NCBI GenBank assembly: GCA_001871685.1
Contig: MNVK01000073.1
Coordinates: forward strand, 1-17,071
Direction of reading: 5' to 3'
DNA length: 17,071 nucleotides
Origin: Nitrospirae bacterium CG1_02_44_142
Lineage (GTDB): Bacteria; Nitrospirota; Thermodesulfovibrionia; Thermodesulfovibrionales; UBA1546
Shown: positions 7,259 to 13,853 of the stretch, in pieces
Layout: every line of letters starts with the position of its first letter
Numbering within the stretch: the first letter of the stretch is position 1
The notes under the pieces: model-generated
What the model saw: the letters and a program-made list of their open reading frames with translations, nothing else
Databases searched by the model: none
Told to the model about the DNA's origin: nothing
Made by a program: the position numbers and the translations under genes

Positions 7259-10258
7259 ATGTTTGAGACTGAAATGAAAAGAAGGACTTTTCTAAAAGTC
7301 TCTGCTGCAACTATTACCGCTGCGGCAATCGCGGCAAATTTTAAAGATGTTGAAGCGGCGGAATGGAAAAAGCAGATAGGAAAGTCGGGCTCACAGCCTG
7401 ACCCTGTTGATGGGGAGATGAAAATAGTCAGGAGCGTATGCCTTATGTGCCACGGCGGATGCGGCATTCAGGCAAAGGTAGTTAATGGGGAACTTGTGAG
7501 GCTTACAGGCAACCCGTATCACCCCAATACGTATGACTATACAGCTAAGGGTGACATTGTTGAAGAGTCTGACCTTGACGGAGGCGCTACAGGAAAAGAT
7601 GTTGGAACACTCTGTCCTAAAGGACAGAGTGGAATCTATGCGCTTTACAGCCCGTTCAGACTTCAGCATCCACTCAAACGAGTAGGCCCAAGAGGTTCGG
7701 GCAAATGGAAGACAATATCCTGGAATCAGGCGATAAAAGAGATATGCAACGGCGGGCATCTCTTTAAAAATGTTTCAGGGGAAGAGAACCGTAATGTTGA
7801 GGGGCTTAAATCAATATTGAACAATGATAAGCCCATCGGCACTGAAGATTCTGCTTATATGGATGAGGCCCCTCCGGCGGGTTGGGGACCAAAGAGAAAT
7901 CAGTTTGTATGGGCGCATGGGAGGCATGAGCAGGCGCCGCTTATGCCGCGATTTGTGCTGAACGCTGCAGGCGTGCCGCACATGCTCAACCATTGCAGCC
8001 GCTGCGCCGGCACCTTCTACAGTGTTGTAGAGGCGGTTTTAAATTTACCGCCCTATGAAATAGGGAACTATACGGATTATCAATACTGTGATTATTTAAT
8101 CAGCATGGGTTCAAATATAACTCAGGCTGATTATCCTATGCAGACCAGAGCGCGGTATCTCCAGAAGTTCGGCAAGAGGCTTAATCCCTATGCAAAAGAG
8201 TTCAGGCACGTTGTTATTGACCCGAGATTTTCAAATGCCGCAGCTAAAGCAACGCATAACGGCCAGGGCGAATGGGTGCCGATAAAGCCGGCTACGGATG
8301 CTTATTTCCTGCTGGGCATGATTAGGTGGATGCTTGAAAATAATGGGTATAAGAAGGAATATCTTTCAATCCCAAGCGAAAAGGTTGCAAAGAAAATGGG
8401 CTACCGCAATTGGACGGATATGACATATCTTGTCGGAGCCAACGAGCCCAAAAAGTATCTTTCCGGCAAGGAAGCGGGTCTCGGGCAGAGCGATTTCGTA
8501 GTTCTTGTTAATGGACAGCCGAAGATGTTTCAGGATGCGGAAGGTTTTGCTGACCTGGATACAAGCTATGTTTTGAACGGCGTTGAATACAAGACCGTAT
8601 TCAGGCTGCTCAGGGAAAGGGCGCAGGAAAAGACCCTTGAGGAGTCCGAAGCCGTGTGCGATATACCGGCGGGCACCATTGCCCAAATTGCAAAGGAGTT
8701 CTCTTCCGCAAAGCATCCCGCAGTAGAGATGTTCCGCGGCCCTGTGCAGCAGACAAACGGCTGGTATAACGGGCAGGCGCTTTGCATTGTAAACATGCTT
8801 GTTGACAACATTGACAGAAAAGGCGGTTTTATATCAGGGCATAAGTCTTATTTTGGAGATGTGAAAGCTAAAGAAAAAAGGAAACCTTCGGGTATCCGGG
8901 CCGACACTGCGAAGGCTGCATATCAGGGCAAGAAGCCGACTGCCACAAGGCCGTGGTATTCCGCTTACAGCGCGCCCAGAGGCGTAGCCCCGAATTTCTT
9001 CTCAAATGTGAGAATGGGCTACCCGTATAAGAACAAGGCATATCTCAATTACTATAATAATCCGGTATATACGATGCCTTATAATGCCGCGACTATTGAG
9101 GCGCTTCTGGACGTGAAGGCAATGCCGCTAACTTTCTCGATAGACGCTTATATGGGAGAAACGAGCGCATTATGTGACTATGTGCTTCCAGACACTGGAT
9201 ATCTTGAACGCCTCGGCGGGTTCAAGACTTACCCGCCTGTGAAGACACAGGTCTGGGGTCTCAGGCAGCCGGTAGTAGGATCGTTTGACCCTAAAACCCA
9301 TGAATACAAGGCGATACGTCCCGACACAAAGCTGGCGGATGATATCCTCATAATGATTGCAAAGGAGTGCGGCCTTCCTGCGTTCGGAAAAGACGCCGCA
9401 GGACCGGGCAAAGACATTAACAATTCATGGGACTTCTGGAATGAGTTCTATAAAAACAAAGACTTTAAGGACGGATTGGATCCGAAAAGCAGCCTTGTGA
9501 AACTGGGCGGAAAATTCCAGAATCCGGGGCCAAAATATCAGTATACAAAAGCCTACTCCTCCGGCGAATATACCTCGTTCCCGGGAGGCAGGCAGGTTCG
9601 TGTCCTCTTTGCATATCTGGAGAAGGTTGCCACAAATAAGAATGCCATGACAGGCAAATACTTTGACGGGCTTCCGATGTATAGAACCATTGTGGATTGC
9701 AAAGAACAGCCGCTTGATAATGCTGTTCTGAAGGAATACCCGATGCAGCTTCATACATGGAAAGACGCATTCCATACCCAGTCAAGGACGATGAACAACC
9801 TGTGGCTCGCATCCATAAAACCCCAGAACTATGCAGAGATTAATCCTGCAGACGCAGAGAAACTCGGTGTTAAGACCGGCGATTGGGTAAAGGTGAAATC
9901 ACCTTCCAGCGAGCAGTTGGACTCGGATATGTACAAAAACTTCCACAAACATATCAAAGACTTCTATCCCAATTATATTGGGAAGGGCTGGTTTAAGTTT
10001 CAGGTGAGAGTTACCAGCAGGATAAGGCCCGACTTGTTCTCTGTCTGTCATTCTTATGGAAGGTTCGGAGCCGGTTCTCCGAAGGGGAAGTGGGCTATGA
10101 ACGGCAAGGAACAGCCTCATGATGAACGGATAGGCGCAGGTTTCCATATAAACCCGCTTTATATGGCTGACCCTGTTTTGAAGAATATGGTATTGATTGA
10201 CCCTATAGGAGGCGGCGCCCAGAGTTACGGGACGCCCCTCAAGGTTGAGAGAATATAA
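7259..10258 (+). CDS. Tat-exported molybdopterin oxidoreductase catalytic subunit (tetrathionate/selenate/arsenate reductase-like)
   Basis: A 999-residue DMSO-reductase-superfamily enzyme. A twin-arginine signal (KRRTFLK at 7-13) directs folded, cofactor-loaded export. Cys61/64/68 and Cys119 bind one [4Fe-4S] cluster (FS0), with Lys121 after the fourth cysteine as the usual electron relay. The segment GNPYHP, the wide gap before Cys119, and KRVGPRGSGKW are features I associate with TtrA/SrdA-type enzymes. The length is near TtrA and longer than typical ArrA. His245-Cys246-Ser-Arg-Cys249 occupies the region of the Mo ligand; Cys249 aligns best with the ligand cysteine of TtrA. The ribosome binding site is AAAGGAGGAGG. 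The order Fe-S, NrfD, Mo subunit matches ttrBCA/srdBCA, while NrfD, Mo subunit, Fe-S, TorD matches arrCABD. The substrate is unresolved: tetrathionate, selenate, arsenate, antimonate or another oxyanion. Confidence 0.9.
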   Translation: MFETEMKRRTFLKVSAATITAAAIAANFKDVEAAEWKKQIGKSGSQPDPVDGEMKIVRSVCLMCHGGCGIQAKVVNGELVRLTGNPYHPNTYDYTAKGDIVEESDLDGGATGKDVGTLCPKGQSGIYALYSPFRLQHPLKRVGPRGSGKWKTISWNQAIKEICNGGHLFKNVSGEENRNVEGLKSILNNDKPIGTEDSAYMDEAPPAGWGPKRNQFVWAHGRHEQAPLMPRFVLNAAGVPHMLNHCSRCAGTFYSVVEAVLNLPPYEIGNYTDYQYCDYLISMGSNITQADYPMQTRARYLQKFGKRLNPYAKEFRHVVIDPRFSNAAAKATHNGQGEWVPIKPATDAYFLLGMIRWMLENNGYKKEYLSIPSEKVAKKMGYRNWTDMTYLVGANEPKKYLSGKEAGLGQSDFVVLVNGQPKMFQDAEGFADLDTSYVLNGVEYKTVFRLLRERAQEKTLEESEAVCDIPAGTIAQIAKEFSSAKHPAVEMFRGPVQQTNGWYNGQALCIVNMLVDNIDRKGGFISGHKSYFGDVKAKEKRKPSGIRADTAKAAYQGKKPTATRPWYSAYSAPRGVAPNFFSNVRMGYPYKNKAYLNYYNNPVYTMPYNAATIEALLDVKAMPLTFSIDAYMGETSALCDYVLPDTGYLERLGGFKTYPPVKTQVWGLRQPVVGSFDPKTHEYKAIRPDTKLADDILIMIAKECGLPAFGKDAAGPGKDINNSWDFWNEFYKNKDFKDGLDPKSSLVKLGGKFQNPGPKYQYTKAYSSGEYTSFPGGRQVRVLFAYLEKVATNKNAMTGKYFDGLPMYRTIVDCKEQPLDNAVLKEYPMQLHTWKDAFHTQSRTMNNLWLASIKPQNYAEINPADAEKLGVKTGDWVKVKSPSSEQLDSDMYKNFHKHIKDFYPNYIGKGWFKFQVRVTSRIRPDLFSVCHSYGRFGAGSPKGKWAMNGKEQPHDERIGAGFHINPLYMADPVLKNMVLIDPIGGGAQSYGTPLKVERI

Positions 10259-10285
10259 GAAAGATTAAAAAGAGAGGAGGATATC

Positions 10286-10912
10286 ATGTCAGAATTAGGA
10301 GCTTTTATACCAGATGAGGTTTTAGAGGCAAGCTTTAAGAAAAAAGGGCCGAAACAGTATACCCTATGGGTTGACCTGGAATATTGTGTAGGATGTCATG
10401 CCTGCACTATGGCATGCAAGGCGGAGAACAACACGCCGGTGGGCGTGGACTACAATCGGGTAATGGAGATTGAGGTTGGTGAATTTAAAAACCCGAAAGA
10501 AAAGCCCGATATAAGAACCTATTTTGTGGCCATGCCCTGTATGCATTGAGGAAAGCCGGCCTGTATGGCGGCTTGCCCGGTCGGGGCAATCACAAAAAGA
10601 AAAGAAGACGGGATAGTGCTTATCAATAAGGATAAGTGCATTGGCTGCAGGTATTGCGCCTGGGCCTGTCCTTATGGACATCCGCAATTTAATGCAGAGG
10701 CAAAGGTAATGGAAAAATGCACATTATGCGTGCATAGAGTAGAGAAGGGGCTGAAGCCCGCCTGTGTGGATGCATGCATTGCGAAGACCAGGTTTTTTGG
10801 TGAGATAGATAATCTCACAAAACTCATCAGGGAAAAACGGGCCGAGAGGGTTTCCCTGGGATTTATCGGAGCAAAGTCAACTACAGAGCCGTCAGTGATA
10901 TATACCAAGTAA
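10286..10912 (+). CDS. Four-cluster [4Fe-4S] subunit with in-frame UGA, probable selenoprotein (ArrB/DmsB/PsrB-like)
   Basis: A 208-residue ferredoxin-type electron-transfer subunit, if UGA 10547-10549 is read through. Ligand sets are Cys34/37/40/44; Cys85/UGA88/Cys93/Cys97; Cys118/121/124/128; Cys145/148/160/164. The UGA falls exactly on the second ligand of the second set, where relatives and the paralogue at 5045 have Cys. The other 15 ligands are intact and the frame is clean on both sides, so selenocysteine is the best reading. AGAGGAGG precedes the ATG by 6 bases. There is no signal peptide, so the protein would be co-exported with the Tat-carrying Mo subunit, as in ArrAB/DmsAB. It probably passes electrons to the molybdoenzyme encoded 27 bases upstream. 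Alternatives are a single-base sequencing error, a nonsense mutation, or restart at ATG 10565. Confidence 0.8.
10547..10549 (+). other. In-frame UGA, candidate selenocysteine codon (residue 88)
   Basis: TGA interrupts a conserved CxxCx4CxxxC ligand set at its second cysteine (Cys-Met-His-UGA-Gly-Lys-Pro-Ala-Cys). Reassignment of UGA in this genome is unlikely because UGA ends other genes in the window (1286-1288, 15986-15988). One base change from TGT or TGC would also produce it. Confidence 0.7.
10573..10589 (+). promoter_or_regulatory. Candidate bacterial SECIS stem-loop
   Basis: TTGCCC (10573-10578) pairs perfectly with GGGCAA (10584-10589) around the loop GGTCG. The first loop G is the 30th base after the UGA. 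Bacterial SECIS elements lie inside the coding region just downstream of UGA, with an apical loop that has G in its first positions; the Escherichia coli fdhF loop contains the same GGUC. The distance is longer than in fdhF but within the range I recall for other bacterial SECIS. No bulged U is evident in the stem. The sequence also encodes the conserved Cys-Pro-Val-Gly-Ala motif. Confidence 0.55.
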
Positions 10913-10931
10913 CAAAAGGCAATAAGGCTAA

Positions 10932-11021
10932 GGGGACAGTCCCTATAACCCCTCCCTGCCTCCCCTTAGATAAGGGGAGGTTAGGTGGGGTTAGCGAAGT
11001 CGTAGAATAGGGACTGTCCCC
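10932..11021. repeat. Nested palindromic repeat (one inverted repeat inside another)
   Basis: Outer arms GGGGACAGTCCCTAT (10932-10946) and ATAGGGACTGTCCCC (11007-11021) are perfect 15-base inverted repeats. Between them lie AACCCC (10947-10952) and GGGGTT (10987-10992), and inside these a perfect 10-bp stem, CCTCCCCTTA (10959-10968) and TAAGGGGAGG (10971-10980), with a 2-base loop. Both families look like dispersed intergenic repeats. The element fills most of the 131-base gap between the UGA-containing Fe-S gene and the polyferredoxin gene. It has no T-run, so it is not an obvious intrinsic terminator, but it may stabilise or punctuate the mRNA. Confidence 0.8.
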
Positions 11022-11043
11022 GATAACCAAAAAGAGGGGTAAC

Positions 11044-12219
11044 ATGGGAGTTGCCGAAGTAGTGGCGGATAAAATTATCAATAATAATAAGCATGCCCTG
11101 ATTGAGGCGTCTTTATGTACCAGGTTTCGCACGCCGAAATCAGACTGTTCCGGATGCGCTGATTTATGCCCGATGAACGCCATAAGCGTTTCAGAGAACG
11201 GCGCTGAGATAAAAGGTGAATGTATTGACTGCGGCGTCTGTTCTGCTGCCTGCCCGAATGGCGCCTTCATGGTTAAGGGAAGAGACGACAAGAAAATCAT
11301 TCAAGAAATAGAGTCAAAGACAATCAGTCCGGGAGCAGGAACATTTCGCATTTCCTGTGAAAGGGGAGACGCCTCATCTGACCTGATTGTGTCCTGTCTT
11401 GGCCGTCTAACCGATGTATTGCTTTTAGAGCCTGTCCGAATGGGCGCATCTAAAATAGAGATAATACAGCCTCTCTGCAGCGAATGCCCTTCTGCAAAGG
11501 CATCGGCAAATTTGGACAAAACTATTCGGCAGGCGCTGCATCTTTATGAAATGCTGGGGATAGAAAGAGACAGGATTCTTAAGAAAAATATTCCCCTACA
11601 GGATTTAATCAAGATGCCTGAAAAACCTGTGTCAAGACGGGAATTCTTAGGGGCGATAAGGAAAAATGCAATGGGAGCGGCGGCAGCTTCAATCCCTGAT
11701 TTTGAAAATAAAGATAATGGGAAGGCAGAAGGATTCAGAGATGTGATTCAGCAGAGGCGCGAAAATCTTAAACGGACATTGCTTTTAGAGTCCTTAAGGA
11801 ATTTCTTACAGAAAGACAGAACTCTTAAAACAGTATATGTAAATTCAAAAGATGCAATATTAGCAGAAATAGAGGTAACTTCTGAATGTGCAGCCTGCGG
11901 TGTATGCGCTGCGCTCTGTCCGACAGGAGCTATAAACCAGACCCAGACAGATGACCTTTTCTCTCTGAGCTTTAATCCTCATTTATGCACTAATTGCAAG
12001 GTGTGCGCAAAGGCATGTATGCATAAGGCTATAAATATAAAAGAATCCGCATTGCTTAATCTTTTGGTTAAACAAAAAGAATTAAAACTCTTTGAAGGGA
12101 AAAGGAAGGCCTGCGCCATCTGCAATTTGGATTTTATTGATAATGGTTCCGAGATATGTCCATTGTGTATGGACAGGCACAAAAGGCAGATGTCAGCAGT
12201 TGAGACATTATTTAAATAG
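11044..12219 (+). CDS. Cytoplasmic polyferredoxin with zinc-ribbon-like C-terminus
   Basis: A 391-residue Fe-S protein without an N-terminal signal. Two [4Fe-4S] sets lie near the N-terminus (Cys25/35/38/42 irregular; Cys60/63/66/70) and two more at 282/285/288/292 and 315/318/321/325. A central segment (about 100-175) carries Cys105, Cys118, Cys145 and Cys148. The C-terminus has CxxC pairs at 357/360 and 372/375, like a rubredoxin or zinc ribbon. An internal SRREFLG at 197-203 followed by an alanine-rich stretch resembles a Tat motif but is mid-protein. AAGAGGGG precedes the ATG by 4 bases. It is followed by a TorD-type chaperone. I associate similar ferredoxin plus TorD pairs with molybdoenzyme clusters, where a role in cofactor maturation or cytoplasmic electron supply is possible. 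The actual function is unknown. Confidence 0.85.
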   Translation: MGVAEVVADKIINNNKHALIEASLCTRFRTPKSDCSGCADLCPMNAISVSENGAEIKGECIDCGVCSAACPNGAFMVKGRDDKKIIQEIESKTISPGAGTFRISCERGDASSDLIVSCLGRLTDVLLLEPVRMGASKIEIIQPLCSECPSAKASANLDKTIRQALHLYEMLGIERDRILKKNIPLQDLIKMPEKPVSRREFLGAIRKNAMGAAAASIPDFENKDNGKAEGFRDVIQQRRENLKRTLLLESLRNFLQKDRTLKTVYVNSKDAILAEIEVTSECAACGVCAALCPTGAINQTQTDDLFSLSFNPHLCTNCKVCAKACMHKAINIKESALLNLLVKQKELKLFEGKRKACAICNLDFIDNGSEICPLCMDRHKRQMSAVETLFK

Positions 12220-12228
12220 GAGGAAGTT

Positions 12229-12927
12229 GTGAGTGAAATGGAAAGCATTACAGCCGGTGAAAGAGAAAATACATATAGGTTTCTGGCGAGTCTTTATCTG
12301 AAACCCCCGTCAGATTTCGTTATTGCCATGATAAAGGACGGGAGCATATTATCGGCTATTACCTGCGAGGAGAAGGGCGCGGACTCTTCCTTTTATTCTG
12401 GACTTGCAGAATTTGTTAAGAACGCCGCAGAAAGGCCCGGGCTCAAAGATGAGTTAGAGACGGAGCATTCAGCTTTATTTGTATTGCCGTCAGGCGTCCT
12501 CCCTCATGAAGCGGTATATCTTGACAGGGACCAGAGACTTGGCGGCAGGGTTACTATGAATGTAAGGCAGTTTTATGAGACAGCAGGGATGGAAATTACA
12601 GATAGTTGTATTGAGATGCCTGACCATATAGGAATGGAACTGGAGTTTATGGGCTTTCTTTGTAAACTGGAAAAAGAGTTCTGGGACAAAGCAGCGATAT
12701 CCTCGCTGCAAAAATGCATTGCATTTCAGAAGGTCTTCTTAAACGAACATCTTTCAAAGTGGGCCTATCAATGCTGCGGGAAGGTTATTGAAAGCTCCAC
12801 TTCCGGATTTTATAAGGCAATTGCGCACCTTACAATGGAGTTTATGAAGAGTGAAGAAGAATATGTTTCAGAACTCTATACAAAGACAGGCAAGGAGGGA
12901 GAAGAGGTATGCGAAACAAGCGCTTAA
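12229..12927 (+). CDS. TorD/DmsD-type molybdoenzyme maturation chaperone
   Basis: A 232-residue soluble, all-helical protein. It has the TorD-family pattern: an N-terminal helix RENTYRFLASLYLKPP, a central ELETEHSALFVLP followed by HEAVYL, and the hallmark MPDHIGMELEFMGFL at about 126-140, equivalent to the ExxxxPDH motif. These cytoplasmic chaperones bind the Tat signal of their partner and hold it until the molybdenum cofactor is inserted. The partner here should be the 999-residue enzyme at 7259. The start is GTG 12229, chosen because AGGAGG at 12218-12223 lies 5 bases upstream; the first residues would be Met-Ser-Glu-Met. The gene begins 9 bases after the polyferredoxin and its end overlaps the next gene by 19 bases, implying translational coupling. 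Confidence 0.9.
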   Translation: MSEMESITAGERENTYRFLASLYLKPPSDFVIAMIKDGSILSAITCEEKGADSSFYSGLAEFVKNAAERPGLKDELETEHSALFVLPSGVLPHEAVYLDRDQRLGGRVTMNVRQFYETAGMEITDSCIEMPDHIGMELEFMGFLCKLEKEFWDKAAISSLQKCIAFQKVFLNEHLSKWAYQCCGKVIESSTSGFYKAIAHLTMEFMKSEEEYVSELYTKTGKEGEEVCETSA

Positions 12928-13853
12928 ATAATATTGCGACAACAGGAGCGATTATAAGCCTGGCGGCTTTTTTGCTTTATGCTGCATCGGTACAGGCGGA
13001 AATGCCTAAATGGGCGGACGAAGGAGTTGTAACAAAACAGGGGAAGAAATATCCCCATCCGCACGCTGTTCATCTGGAGGCTCTAAGCCAGAGGACCGCA
13101 GATTTTTCAGTTGATGAAATCAAGGATTGGACCGGGTTTTTACAGTCTCTTCGCAGCAAGCTTAATGTTTTGCCGTTAAGCGCCGAAGCAAAGATAACAA
13201 TAAACGGCTTTAAATACAGCGCATTAAACAGTGATGAGAAGGCTTTTATTATTACCGAGATAAACAGGTCTCTTGCGGATGAGAAAATGGCTGCGAAGCT
13301 TGAGGATATTGCGGCGTTTAGCGCTCAGACTAAGAAGTTAGAGACAGAATATCTTAAGACCAAAGCTGAGGAAGACAGCAAATGGCTTAACAGAAGTGTT
13401 ATTAATGATATATTTCCGCAGACCCTTAGAATCGGAAAGGTTAAGGGGCTCAAAAGGATGACCTGCACAAGTTGTCATGAGGCCTGGGCAAAAGAAGAAT
13501 TTAAGGATATTAATGAAGGGGCTGTAATGGAATGTTTTTCAAAGGCAATTGTCGGCGAGAAAGGCATGGAAGAATGCATTGAAAAAGCGCAGCTGCTCAA
13601 GGAATCCAGGATAAAAGATAATGGGTCCTTGAAGAAATTCATACAGAGGAGCAATACAAAAGGAGAGATACCTTTCTTTGTCGCTGTCCACCCTGAAAAT
13701 CCTTATACCTTTAAACCCCTCTTGAAGCGGCTTGTATGTATAGAATGCCACAGCCGTGAACGAAAAGTGGATAAGGTGATGGGGCGTGACGGGAAGATTA
13801 AAGACATTCCAATATTTTATGGGGTTGGAAGTGAAAAACCTCATAAGCATTAG
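12909..13853 (+). CDS. Periplasmic diheme cytochrome c
   Basis: A 314-residue exported protein. A Sec signal peptide covers residues 1-30 (hydrophobic core AIISLAAFLLYAA, cleavage near SVQA). A long, mostly helical, charged region of about 150 residues follows. Two CXXCH haem sites come late, at 186-190 and 277-281. His-rich segments at 50-55 (PHPHAVH) and near the C-terminus (KPHKH) could supply distal haem ligands or bind metal. The last 19 bases of the TorD gene overlap its start, and GAAGAGG precedes the ATG. I do not recognise a specific family. Its operon position suggests it carries electrons to or from the molybdoenzyme in the periplasm. Two haems are too few to span the outer membrane alone, so a porin-cytochrome conduit is not indicated. 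Confidence 0.85.
   Translation: MRNKRLNNIATTGAIISLAAFLLYAASVQAEMPKWADEGVVTKQGKKYPHPHAVHLEALSQRTADFSVDEIKDWTGFLQSLRSKLNVLPLSAEAKITINGFKYSALNSDEKAFIITEINRSLADEKMAAKLEDIAAFSAQTKKLETEYLKTKAEEDSKWLNRSVINDIFPQTLRIGKVKGLKRMTCTSCHEAWAKEEFKDINEGAVMECFSKAIVGEKGMEECIEKAQLLKESRIKDNGSLKKFIQRSNTKGEIPFFVAVHPENPYTFKPLLKRLVCIECHSRERKVDKVMGRDGKIKDIPIFYGVGSEKPHKH

Noticed and set aside
10565..10912. A separate gene starting at ATG 10565 after the UGA.
   Set aside because: It would begin in the middle of a cluster-binding motif and leave both halves with incomplete ligand sets; the only upstream purine-rich sequence (GAGGA) is 12 bases away and overlaps the UGA itself.
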